A stretch of DNA of 64,000 nt. It comes from Myrica gale. Its lineage: Eukaryota; Streptophyta; Magnoliopsida; Fagales; Myricaceae. This document shows, in pieces, positions 24,701-35,861 of this stretch (within the stretch, counting starts at the first letter, position 1; the number at the start of each line of letters is the position of its first letter). The notes below the pieces were generated by a model. That model was not told where the DNA came from. It saw nothing but the letters and a program-made list of their open reading frames with translations, and ran no database searches. Location: positions 14,371,001 to 14,435,000 of the forward strand of contig OZ005621.1 in assembly GCA_963930655.1 (NCBI GenBank), given 5' to 3'. The position numbers and the translations under genes are program-made.

Positions 24701-26165
24701 AAAATATACAAAATCAGGACCATCGAAGGAAAAGAGCCAAAAACATTACATGCAAAACAACATCTACCTCAACCTCCAACTTAGAGCTCTCGGTTTACCC
24801 AAAATCTCTCTACTCTTCAAGCTTTCGGTTCCACCTTCAAGAATGGTTCCAAGGGCTGAGAATAGTGTCTAATAGGTGCTGAAATGGAAGCTTTGAAGTG
24901 AGGAAAAAGAGAAGTAACAGCAGCTGAAAATAGCTTGAAGAAATCAAAGCAAGGCTTGAAGTTTTGAAGTGATTCGGCCAAGAGAGTGAGCTGAGTTTCT
25001 GTCAAAGGGAAAATGGCTGAGTGAAGAGAGATTTCCAGCCACCAAGAGAAAAGAAATAAGCTGAGCTAAGGAGAGGTTTCGGTCACCAAAGAAAAGAAGA
25101 CAAGCTAGAGCAAAGAGAGGTGTTTCGGTCTCAAGAGAAAAGAGAGAAAACAAGTTTGAAATGAGAAGTGTTTGGTCAAGGGCAAAAGAGCAAATGAAAA
25201 TATAAAGAGGTGAGGTTGATGCAATGCGTGAAAGGCAAGCTTGAAATGTATTTGGATACAATCTATGACAAGAGGGGAAAAAGGGTGAAGCTTAGGTATT
25301 GTCGTCCAAGCCAATTGGTTGCAATGGTAAGTGACAATAAATGCCTTGTCTTTTCATTTTCAAATCACCTCATTTCTTTGTCTCCAAGTACCACTCACGT
25401 GAATCTACACTTAAGCTTCTAGATTTCTCCTCTTGCTTTCTTCTTGCTTTCACGTGTAGTTCACTTGCCAATTTACTTTCCCACTTTTTCATTTCACTTA
25501 TCACAATATATAAGCACTTTGACTTATCTCTTATATAATGCATTAGCTTATTACAACATATATACTCATCTTATCACTAACAACTTATCAACATGATAAC
25601 TTATCTCCATTAAGCACTTTAACTTATCTAAATCAACACCATAACTTATCATCCTAACAATTCATTAGCTTATCACTATGATAAGCGCACACACTTATCA
25701 ATTAAATTCTTTTCAAGCTATCATATATATCTAGTAACTTATCATTTAATCTCTCTAATGATAATTTAAGCTACCTATTAAAAGACACAAAATATTTAAA
25801 TGCTTAACATAAATTTTCATGATTTTTTAGTTAGAGATTTTCGGCCATGATATATCAAATTTCTCTTCATATATTAATTTCATGGATTATGGAATATAAT
25901 AGGAAATGGAAAAATATAAGTTCATAAAAGAAACCTACCTAGCAAAATTCGGCCCTTAGGAAAAATAGTGATAACTTGTACCAAAAACTTCCACAATGAA
26001 AAAAAAAGAAATTATCTAAAAGAAATCTTAAAATGAAATTTCATATTAAGTTAAAGTACCATAAACATTAAACTTAGGTCATACATTGACAAAAAATATA
26101 GCTCCTTAAGTTAATTCAAAACAAATACATAAAATAATGGCAAAAATAAAGTTCAGGGTCTCACA
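21711..26165 (-). mobile_element. Long solo LTR, gypsy-like family L, copy C
   Basis: The ends are TGTCACGCCCCGAACG at 21,711 and GGGTCTCACA at 26,165, with a perfect 5-bp TSD TCCGC at 21,706-21,710 and 26,166-26,170. It is 4,455 bp, uninterrupted, and the clearest reference copy of the family. The 5' family end is not repeated inside, so this is a single LTR and not a short two-LTR element. Landmarks are GAGTCAAAGAGACTCAGTAAGG near 22,030, a GCTCCATTTAACCACTGAAG stretch near 22,353, and GTCCTTCAGTGTGG units near 22,503. On the minus strand the U3 end lies near 26.1 kb and the R/U5 end near 21.7 kb. No ORF is credible. Confidence 0.85.
25484..25755 (-). promoter_or_regulatory. GATAAGT motif cluster in the U3 part of long LTR copy C
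   Basis: ACTTATC or close variants occur about ten times in 270 bases; on the minus strand, the presumed sense strand of the LTR, they read GATAAGT. GATAAG words are known plant GATA or I-box sites, associated with light-responsive promoters. The cluster lies about 410-680 bases from the LTR start. Function is inferred only from density and position. Confidence 0.4.
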
Positions 26166-26170
26166 TCCGC

Positions 26171-27333
26171 TACCTATAAATATTATGCACTAGAAAGATA
26201 TGATATACCAGATTGTCGAAACGCAGTGCAGTGGAAGGAAAACGACATAATATAATATAATTAAGCTGGCCACGTTCGACTTGTTCCGTGGATCCGCTCA
26301 ATTTCATTTGAAAATTAATTTGACTTCCTTATTGACAAATTATATAATTAGAGTTCAGGCAACTTGCCAATTACTAGAAACAGCTTTATTATCCGGTAAA
26401 TTAAAAATATTAGACGTGCGTTGGCAATCGAAAACATTTATTTTTTAGGGAATTTTTATATATATAAAAGTAAATAGACACTATTAATCTGAGCTATCTG
26501 AAAAATAAGATATATCCTTCAATTACGCATAACACTTGTCTTTTTTTAAAAAAGTTAGCACGCTTTCTGTGGGTATCAATGGTGTATGTAATGGAAAGGC
26601 TAGGATAATGTTCTTTTGAAGTTTTTTTTAATAGCATTTAGAGTATTTTAAAAAAATTTAGTTGATGATAATTGTATTGATATTGGTGTAGATTCAAATT
26701 CTGGGTTTTTTCAAAAAAAAGAAAAAACAATCCCCTTAACTTTTCTCTTGCCAGACTGCTAGGTTGTGTTTGTGTTGTAAAATTTTAGTATTGTTAAAAT
26801 TTTAGGTATTGAGTTTAGTGAAAAAGTGAAGAGAGAGGTAATTTTTTATATTTTTTGTAGTAAATAGTAATGATTTGATGGGGAGAGAAATATTATATTA
26901 TAATATTTAATTGTGTTAAAATTTTAGAGGGGGTAAAATTTTAATTGTGTTAAAATTTTGCTGATTGGTTCGCAACCCAAAAGAAAACAAAAACGAGAAC
27001 ATGTTGAGAGACGACAGATATACTACGAGAGGGTGGGAGAGCAAACGTGTCATCTGTCTCAGTACTGACACGGCCTCGTTGCTGTCAGCCGGAAAGGGAA
27101 GGTAATATACGTTTCTCAATGAGAATTTTTCTAACGCGCAAAAAAACCATTGCCCAGAAATTTGTTTCTTTTTGGTGGGGGAGGGCTAGTGGGCCCCCTT
27201 TCTGCCCCCTACCTCTTCCTTATAAATAATTTTTTCAGCTTTCATTCCCAGTTTATACCGTTTTCATAATATATCTTATTGTTCCAAAAGTAAATATTTT
27301 AATCTCTAAGTTTAGCCTTCTGTAATTAAAATA
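26171..27333. other. No gene recognised
   Basis: AT-rich DNA between long LTR copy C and the foldback element. Nothing with a domain, exon-like structure or terminal repeats was found. Confidence 0.5.
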
Positions 27334-28377
27334 AGGGATAAATGATATTTTGATCCCTGAAGTTTGGGTAAAAATCAAATTAGTCCCTTAACAATTTTTT
27401 TCATCAATCGGGTCCTTGTAGTTTGCATGAAAATCAAATTAGTCCCTTATCAATTTTTTTCATCAATCGGGTCCCTGATCTTTACATGCTTTTATATTAA
27501 GTCCTTCCGTCCAAATCCGTCCACTGACTTAACGGTAAGTGTCAACCTGATCTGCTCGGGATGAAGAGCTGAGAGGATAGAGAGATCCGAGCAGGCCGGG
27601 CTACTATCTAATTAGTCTCTTATCAATTTTTTTCATCAATTGAGTCTCATCTTTACATGCTTTTATATTAAGTCATTCCGTCCACTCACTTAACGGTAAG
27701 TGTCAACCTGATCTGCTCGAGATGGAGAGCTGAGAGGATCGAGAGGCCCGAGCAGGCCGGGCTGCTTGTGGCTCAGGATGCTCGGGCTGCTTTTATATAG
27801 CCTTTGCACGAGCGGCCTTGGTGTTCGGGCCTCTCGATCTGCTTATGCTCGGGATGCTCGGGCTGATTGTGCTCAGGATGTCGGGTTGCTTGTGCTCGGG
27901 ATGCTCAGACTGCTTTTATATAGTATTTGTGCGCGCGTCCGACCTGCTCGAGCCTCTAGATCCTCTCAGTTCTTCATCCTGAGCAGATCAGGTTGACACT
28001 TACCTTTAAGGCAGTGGACAGATTTGGACGAAAATACTTAATATAAAAGCATGTAAAGATGAGAGACACAATTGATGAAAAAAATTGATAATGGACTAAT
28101 TTGATAGCAGTCCGTCCTGGTCGGGCCTCTCGATCCTCTTAGCTCTCCATCCCGAGCAGATCAGGTTGACACTTATCGTTAAGTCAGTGGACGAATTTGG
28201 ACGGAAGGACTTAATATAAAAGCATGTAAAGATCAGGAACCCGATTGATGAAAAAAATTGATAAAAGACTAATTTGATTTTCATGCAAACTACAAGGATC
28301 CGATTGATGAAAAAAATTATTAAGGGACTAATTTGATTTTCACCCAAACTTCAGGGACCAAAATATCATTTATCCCT
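27334..28377. repeat. Foldback / long-TIR DNA element with duplicated arms
   Basis: The left arm starts AGGGATAAATGATATTTTGA and the right arm is its near-perfect inverse, ending TCATTTATCCCT at 28,377. The inverted arms are about 250 bases each. A 7-bp direct repeat, TAAAATA, flanks the element (27,327-27,333 and 28,378-28,384). Parts of each arm are duplicated inward: the words TAACGGTAAGTGTCAACCTG and TTTACATGCTTTTATATTAA recur at about 27.5 and 27.7 kb, and inverted near 28.0 and 28.2 kb. The centre holds GCTCGGGATGCTCGGGCTG tandem words. No transposase. Confidence 0.75.
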
Positions 28378-28384
28378 TAAAATA

Positions 28385-29095
28385 ATAATAATAACACACT
28401 TTACACATTCTAAGAATCTTGACACTTTTCATCTTTATCTATTATTTTTATCAAATTGTATATGTTAACTATTGAATTCAGACAATTTAATTCGTCCATT
28501 AAAATTTTTCGTCAATTTAGACAAAATTTATTTTTCAAACTCTAAAATTTTGATTTTGCTCTCTTAAAATGGTCACTACTAAAACAATTATACCGAAATT
28601 ATCATTCCGCGCACTAAAAAATTATTTTTTATTCAAATTAGCTAAGAATTTTAATGAACGGTGCAAAGTCTTATCAATAATTGGTGACCGCAATGTGACA
28701 AAAATAATATAACAGGTGTAAAATGTTAAGATCCCATAATTAAAAGGAGAAAAATTATACTAAGCTCTTGTCAAATAAGGTTAAGAGCTTTTGCAAGTAT
28801 AAATAAATAAAGTTATAAAAAAGCACTTTGGATTTCAAAGAAAAGAGTTATAGAATTAATTATTACGAGGGATAAGAGAATTTTTCTTTTTTACAAAAAA
28901 TCTTAAATATTTTGAAGTAAATTGACGAAATTAATAATGAAGGCGAAGATAGGAAGATTGTAAAACGACAAATACTTTATTTAAACATAAAAGTTTCAAG
29001 ACAATTGAAGTATTACTAGAAACGTGGGCCCAATTTAAACTTCCAAAATATATACAGCTATAATTACAGAAAATAAAAACCAGTAATCGAACATA
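28385..29095. other. No gene recognised
   Basis: AT-rich sequence with no credible reading frame or repeat structure, between the foldback element and the next MITE. Confidence 0.5.
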
Positions 29096-29103
29096 CTCTC
29101 CAG

Positions 29104-29446
29104 TAGGGGTGAAAAACGGAAATGCGGTCCGATTTTTGGACCGCAATGCGGTCTGAACCGCATTTCCGGTCCTATAATATTAAAGGACCGGAACGGACCA
29201 CTTATATGTGGTCCGGTCCGGTTTTAAGAAATACGGTCTGGTCTGGACCACTTAAGTGGTCCAGACCGGATTTAAATTCTTTCTAAAAAAATATTTTTTT
29301 TTTAAAAAAAATTTTCGCACAGAGCTCTGCGTATTAGGCGCACTGCGGTCCGGACCGTATTTTTAAAATTGAGACCGGACCGGACCGTAAATTCGGTCCG
29401 GTTTTCTGGTCCGGTCCGGTCTGCGGTCCGGTTCTGTTCAACCCTA
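29104..29446. mobile_element. hAT-type MITE rich in CCGGTCCGG
   Basis: The element runs from TAGGGGTGAAAAACGG to CTGTTCAACCCTA, an inverted terminal pair with small mismatches. The 8-bp sequence CTCTCCAG is duplicated perfectly at 29,096-29,103 and 29,447-29,454, matching hAT TSD length. The interior is a series of GGTCCGG/CCGGACC palindromes (for example GGACCACTTAAGTGGTCC), so a transcript would fold strongly. Non-coding. Confidence 0.85.
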
Positions 29447-29454
29447 CTCTCCAG

Positions 29455-30340
29455 GGATAAAGGACTCACTCAGTAGCACGTCAAGGAATCAATGTATCAG
29501 CAGCAGACAGTTTGACCGACGTCCAGCTGGTATAGTGTTCGATCAGCACCTCATGGTTGATCGAGACCGGCCCATACCAGGACCTTCATGGTCAGGACAT
29601 GGGACCTATGGTGGTAGGTCTAACGAATCTAGTGAACCCTCAATAGTGTGCTGCGGGGAGATAAACCTGCAACCCACAAAAGAAAAATGGGTGAGTCATA
29701 AGATTGGGGAAAGGTCATGGCATCAGTGACAGACAATGACATAAAACAAAAATACAAAGCGTGTGATCATAGAATAGCAGGAGAAATATATATATAACGA
29801 AATAATAAAATGACAAAGCCCAGAAAAAATGAGATTAAATAGATATTCCATTTATCACTTTTTAAAGTCATATCCAATTTTCAACCTCCGCCACGCTCTG
29901 TGTTACTCCAAAGTCGGGGTTGTTCCATAATTTATGTTCTCTTCCAAACAATTTAAGACAGAGCACTACTTTATACACCCGAAGGTCACCTCTTGATCTA
30001 TATCAAGGTCATGGTTGCACACCCTCAACGTTAAACTAGGAATTATCCATACATTACATGACGTTTTAATGTCACCACCCATTTTGGGTTCAACGAGTGA
30101 ACTATTTTTTAATTCTCTTAAACTTATAACCCTAGATTCAATTATCCCTATATTCGTCACATTGACCAATATTTTAGGAGGACCCATAATTCACTAAGCC
30201 TTATAATTCCCTCTTTTTATTCTACTGGTTATTATTTCTTTTGCACATTGCGTAGTTTACTTTTCTTTCTTTTATCACTTATAATTTTCATAAGATTTTT
30301 ATTTAAGGAAAAGCAGTTTTTAGTACTGAGATTCATGATT
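29455..30340. other. No gene recognised
   Basis: Moderately AT-rich DNA without a recognisable domain. Short frames on both strands lack codon bias or exon borders. Confidence 0.5.
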
Positions 30341-30344
30341 ATTT

Positions 30345-30800
30345 TTTTATCAAAACAACAAATTTATTAAGAATCAAGGAGGATCAAATACCTTAAAAAC
30401 ACGCTCTAAGGGGCGGGTCAGAACCTCGAAATAGGCAACGTGCCAACGAGCAAGGGGGCCGAAAGGGCTTTCATAGTCCCACAAGGGGCAAAGAACTCAT
30501 AAAGGGCAATAAGTTGAGATGACCAACATAAAAAAGGAGAGTCGACGGCGAAAGGGAGCGACAGAACCAACTGGAGGAGGAGAGGAACCGGCCAGGAGGA
30601 GAAAAAGCAGAGCAGGTGAGATGCACGTGCGGAATCCAACCCCGCGGTGCGTGCATACTAGAAACCATCACTGGAACACGGATCTGGAACGAAAGAGTGC
30701 GAGCGCGTGAGATCCACTTGTGCGGTGGTGTCTCACGCGCCGTTGTCTTGGCTCCATTTTTGCATGGTGACGCCATTGGTCCAAGTAATTTGGGTAGTTT
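30345..30800 (-). mobile_element. Retroposon fragment, minus orientation
   Basis: On the minus strand this GC-richer block ends AATAAATTTGTTGTTTTGAT followed by an A-rich tail (complement of 30,335-30,345). It shares the word GTGGATCTCACGCGC with the poly(A)-tailed retroposon at 19.2-20.1 kb. Open frames on both strands are compositional. A 5' boundary and TSD were not found. Likely a LINE-derived or other processed retroposon fragment. Confidence 0.35.
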
Positions 30801-31199
30801 CTCTAGCCCCTTTTTAAGGCTTTGGTAATCCTCTCTTATTATTGGAAACTTGGGCCATAATTAATTAGGCCTATTTCAGTTTATAGAGTAATCCTTTCAT
30901 AATAGACTCATTTTCATATCCTTCTCATTTTATATCGTTAATATCAAATTCATATATTTTTACTATATCTATACGTTCATTAAAAGGGCATTTCCCCTTG
31001 GTGTCATCTATTTCTAAAAAATTTAGAAAATATTCTTCAACTTGTATTGGACTGTTTGAAGTATGCACACTTCATAATATAGTTCAATCAAGTATAATCG
31101 TGAAATATTTCATCTGTTTGAGGTTTTTTTTTTATAATTTGATTGTATCACAATTTTGTTAATTAATCACTTGAGAAATCTCTATGATTACACCATTTC

Positions 31200-32650
31200 C
31201 ACTAGATAATGAGAAAATTATGTTTTGGGCATTAGTAAGGGGCAAATTGTTAATTTTGACAAAAGCAAGTGTAATTGAGTAAATTTAAGTCATTTGTTTT
31301 CTCTCCTCTCACCATATTTTCATGTCTCCATTTTCATAAATATGATTGGAATATTTTCTATATTGACTTCTGTTTTTACGTTTTGCATATGAACAATGGA
31401 GATGAAGTGAGCTCATGGAAGTGAGAGGGAGGCTGAAATCAAAGAGTCGCTCGAGCAGCAGGTCGAGCGCTGATCGCGCGTGAAGCCTCTGTTTGAAAAT
31501 CTCCAAAAAACCGCTCGAGCGGCACGTCAAGCGGTGGTCGCGCGTTATGGTTCTATGTGAGAATCTCCAAGGCGCTATGGTTCTGTGTCGAGCGAAGGGT
31601 TGAGCATCAGTCGAGCGCGACGCGTTTGACGCCATGTTAAAGGGTATTTTTGGAAGTCGAAAAAGGCCTTAGGGCATTGCTGTTGAGTCTTAACAAAAGC
31701 CCCCAAAAAGAAGGTTTAAAAGGAGATTTTCGTGCAAAAGAAGGGGGTTCGAAAGTTTTCATTTTTCTTTGGCGGGTGCGGAAGGTTCTTGGGTGGCTGC
31801 TGAGTCTCCCAACACTTTTCTCCCCAGACCTTTCTCTTGTTGCTTTTTGTAGCTGCTTTCCTAGAAACCAAAAGCTGGCGAGCTTTTGGCTTGTTTTCTT
31901 TCACAGCTTTTGGAGTACTTTGTTGCTTTCGGTTCTTTTCGTTTAAAGTCTTTTTCATTGCTTTGTTCTCTTATTGTTGTTTAGACCAAATACACTCTTT
32001 CATTTATTGTTGCACTTTCATTTCAGTTGTAGAACTTATGTAGACCGAATGCCCTATTCCATTTATGTTTCAGATTTAAGTTTTGCTTTGATTGGATGAT
32101 TAAATGTTATGTTATATTTCCATTTCACTTCCTTAATGTTAGAATAGTGTTTGGTTTTGTTTTTGTTAGTTGGATTGAGTATGAGTATGAATGGATTGTG
32201 GCTAGCTAGAGATTGGGTACAAAGTGTTCGATGAAATGTCTCTTAGAGCAGATTTAATGCCAAGCAATGTTTATTCGACAACTACTTGAGTTTATCTAGT
32301 TTCAACTCCATCTCATGCTACGTTTATGATCACGTGTTTTTCTTGTTAGCTTTTTATTAATCTTTTAGCACTTACATTGATCACAACTCAAAATCTCAGA
32401 AATCATGGATGGTATCCAAGAACTCAACCTTTCCCTTTGTAAATACCATTTTAATTGTAAATAAAACATAGTTTTCTTTTATTGTAATGGTGGTTGGAAT
32501 GAAAAATTGAACACATCGTTCCATGTGGAGATGATCTAGGACTTCCCTAGTATTACTTGACAACCTCCTACGCTTTGGAGTAATTCACTAATCATTTTTA
32601 GTTGAGACATAATTATAGTTCTAATTTCATGACTTGCTAAAATTTGAATA
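31200..32650 (+). mobile_element. Possible gypsy (Athila/Tat-like) LTR and leader remnant
   Basis: The stretch contains a GCTCGAGC repeat block (31.45-31.63 kb). Further on, words such as CCATGTGGAGATGATCTAGG and TACGCTTTGGAGTAATTC near 32,520-32,585 resemble the untranslated leader between LTR and gag in Athila/Ogre-like gypsy elements. No gag or pol frame follows and no TG...CA termini were located, so both borders and the family are uncertain. Confidence 0.3.
31449..31625. repeat. Short tandem repeats around a GCTCGAGC palindrome
   Basis: GCTCGAGC occurs at 31,449-31,456 and 31,513-31,520, 64 bases apart. Related TCGAGCG words follow to 31,617, accompanied by repeated GAAAATCTCCAA/GAGAATCTCCAA and CGCGCGT words. 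An unrelated long LTR (copy E) contains a similar array at 40.83-41.04 kb. Confidence 0.65.
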
Positions 32651-33368
32651 AATTTTGTGAATTTCACTATGTTTAATACATCAAACATGTTCTTGCATTA
32701 TTGGATCAAACTCCGCAATCATTTCAACTATGCTTAAGAAGTTTCTATTATTTCTTTTGTAAATTTTTTTCTTTCTTACCATGAAATGCAAAGTTGTTGT
32801 CAGTAAGATTTTTAATAATAGCAATAATTCTTAGTAACACTTTCTTCCAATGATGTTTTCTTTGTTGATTTGTTCTTGCATGTCTTTATCTATTGCCAAA
32901 TTTTTTCATATTCTCATTGCTAAATACATCCATGTATTCATGTTATTAATATGTTCATTGGTGGTTTCATGACTTTAAAGCCTAAAACTAAGATTTTTTT
33001 TTCAATCTCTACTTCCTTCGTTGGCTAATTGGTTCATGTTAGAGGTTGAACTGAATAATTTACAATAAAACAATAAAAATTTATCATGATATTTTGAATA
33101 TATTAGTCATCTTCTACCGTGTTTTTCTCCATTTGGTGATTTTTCAGATATAATATGTTGTAGAGAAATGTTGATTATTTTGATATTTTGGAAAGTTTAA
33201 ATCACTCTCTCTAATATGACCTCTTACTATTAATAAATCTCTTGAATTTATATTAATATTTTCTCAATTACATGGATCATAAATATTAGCAATATTGTCT
33301 GATATTTCATCATTGTCTACACTTTTTTTATCGTCTTCTCTTTTTCTAATTCTTTATATTTTTTTAAC

Positions 33369-33614
33369 CTAATCAAAGCTTTGGGTGTTGTAGTCGTTAT
33401 TAGTGTCATTTTGATTTGCTATTTCGGCAGTGTCTCCCAATTCTATAGAAAGGGAAGAGTTTTCATTTGTTACTCTTTCATTAGAACTTGAAATATTATT
33501 TTGTTGATTAATAACAAACTTCTCAAGTGCTCCTTTGTGAGATTTAATTATTTTTTCTATTTTTCGTTTCTTTTTTAGCTTTTCATATATAGATTTGTAT
33601 TTTCTATTAGACAT
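33369..33614 (-). pseudogene. N-terminal fragment of a hAT/MYM-type transposase-like protein
   Basis: The 81-residue frame begins MSNRKYKSIYEKLKKKRKIE and continues SHKGALEKFV. This is the basic start typical of plant zinc-finger MYM-type 1-like (TTF-domain) proteins derived from hAT transposases. The frame ends after an Asn/Asp-rich stretch, and no zinc-finger, transposase core or dimerisation domain follows on the minus strand. It is therefore a fragment. It lies about 1.3 kb from, and on the same strand as, the hAT dimerisation remnant at 34.9 kb, but the two seem to be different hAT subfamilies. Confidence 0.45.
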
Positions 33615-34880
33615 GGTAAATATCTCAATATTATTTTAAAATGGAATAATAAAACCTAAATTAAACACAAACACAAACTTATAATAAGATTACAGTACAA
33701 ATAATTATGAGTACAACAAATAAAATATAAAATTAAAGTAAAGTAAAACGTTTAGAATAATATCACATGAGTCTTTAGTGACTAGTGTTATTGATAAAAA
33801 GGGCCAAAGATAATAGGCTTTAGTTTAGAATAATAGCACATGAGGCACATGAAGCCTATTTCGGCATTCGGTTCCGGTCCGACAACTGCTGGAATTCTGA
33901 CAATTTCGGTATCGAAATCTCAGTACCGGATGCCGAAATTCTGGTAGTGTTATATGGGCTGATTTTGAACGATTTTGGGGCATTTTTAGCCCAAAATTTT
34001 AATGTTTGGACTTATTACACTATCTGATTCTGGTCTTAGGCTTCCACGATCAGGTTTTTAAAGATGGATGTTGGATCCAAAATGAAAAAATTTAGTTGGG
34101 TGTTGGATCCAATACCTTTTTATTCATTTACATATTACAAATAAAAAATTCACAAATTACAAAATAAACATAAACATAAACATAAAAATAAAATCTACAA
34201 ATTTACATTTTGAAAAAAATACAAATATTACAAATTGGATAGTTGAATTGAATGGAATAAAATGTTGGTCATTTAATCAAAACATCACTATCTTATGATT
34301 ATGGTAGTTTTAGTTTTGTATGACCTTTTTATTTATGTCCATAATATTTATTGACCAACTACAAAAGATTGTCACTAATGACTAAACTAATTTAAATTTT
34401 AACTAATGCATAACATAACACCAAATTGAATACTTTTTATTTTCCAAAACAATGAAACATCACCATATCAAAATGATCAGCTTTACAAAATAATGAAACT
34501 TATGAACTATATTCACAACACCATGTCCATCATTAAAAAACATCCAAATCCAAAAAATATTTGTTTATGTTTATTGCATACTCATAGTAAATAAAAGAAC
34601 ACAATATAACACACCCCCAAAATCCAAATTATTAATTAACAATCAATCCCATTATCTAAGATTATAAGTCTAACTCTAGCAATTATTAATCTAATATTAT
34701 GGTCATTTTCCTTAAAAGCAAAAAATAATATACTAACATCTAAAGCCTAAACTATAGAATAATAGAACCTATACTCTAATGAGATAATAGACATCAGTTG
34801 TGTAAGGTTATTAGCCATGTCTGAAAATAAAAAGTGTTTAGAAAAAAAGAACATTTTTAAAAAATATGTAATAATACAAA
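33615..34880. other. No gene recognised
   Basis: Very AT-rich DNA. A CCGGTTCCGGTCCGACA-like stretch near 33,870 hints at another hAT MITE end, but paired termini were not found. Confidence 0.4.
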
Positions 34881-35590
34881 TAACCTAACAAAGAAAGCAT
34901 TACATTTTCCACATTATAACCTTCCAAATATTCTGTTCCATAACCAATCTCAGGTTCACGTTCAGCATCTTCATGAATGTCCACAGATTGAATATATAAG
35001 ACCCTCCACTGTTTTCGGGGACAGAGAGCTTCGAAAAGCATCCAATACATGTCCTCCCTGTGCTGAAGACCGACTCAAACACTGTTGTAATGGGGATCCA
35101 AAATATCAAAATCATCGGTCTTAAGTTGAGAATGCTCCATCAGATATCTATCCACCTCATACGTGGTTTATAGGACATCCTCCACCTCAATGAAAGACGT
35201 ATATTCATTCCATATGCGTTCTTCTGTACCACTTCTACCATAACTAGAACCACCAGCTTCATTTTCTGTCCCTTGACGCCTGAAGTATTATCATAACCAA
35301 AAACAATATTATACTGCATAAACAATCGATCCAATATACTTCTAACCAAATCACTCATCGCTTGACCCTCCTCCTTGCCCAATGGCTTAGAGAAAAAAAA
35401 AGGGAACCAACCCAACTTCAATTGGGGATCAAGTGCTGCTGCCACAAACAATAGTATATTCACATTTTTTTAAATTACCCCAATAGTTATCATACTTTAC
35501 TTGCATCATCTTCGCCATACCCACCAACGATGCATCCTCACTTTGAGCAAATTCCTTCAACTGGTTGTTAATCAAAGTCAACTGCGTACA
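34880..35590 (-). pseudogene. hAT transposase, C-terminal half (RICESLEEPER-like remnant)
   Basis: Minus-strand frames read NNQLKEFAQSEDAS, then ALDPQLKLGWFPFF, and after frame changes PITTVFESVFSTGRT. These correspond to the domain before, and the hAT-type dimerisation segment (SVFSTGGR-like) of, plant BED-zinc-finger hAT transposases and their domesticated RICESLEEPER relatives. Frames are broken several times. The N-terminal half of the same gene is on the far side of the nested LTR insertion, at 42,098-42,960. Joining across TSD AAACA restores the order of the protein, so the LTR landed inside an already decaying transposase gene. Confidence 0.65.
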
Positions 35591-35861
35591 AAACATGTCA
35601 CGCCCCAGACGTTAAATCGACGAGGCAATAGACAGCCGCGAGCATTCCCAACAAGGAACGCTCCAGCGTACTTAACCCTTGCAGCGGAATTTTTTTTTTT
35701 TAAAAAAAACCCGAAAACAAATAACGCACATACGGAACATTAGAACCTGCTCCTCCAACGATAACGTTAAGTAATAGCTATAAATACATCAGGGTCTCGA
35801 AACAACAAGCTGCTTAACAGCTCTTGGCCTACAAGGCTGAATAGCCCATGACCACCACACA

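Noticed and set aside
21711..26165. Short two-LTR element (LARD or TRIM) instead of a solo LTR
   Set aside because: The TGTCACGCCCC end occurs only once and no internal direct repeat of the termini is seen; TG...CA ends with one TSD fit a single LTR.
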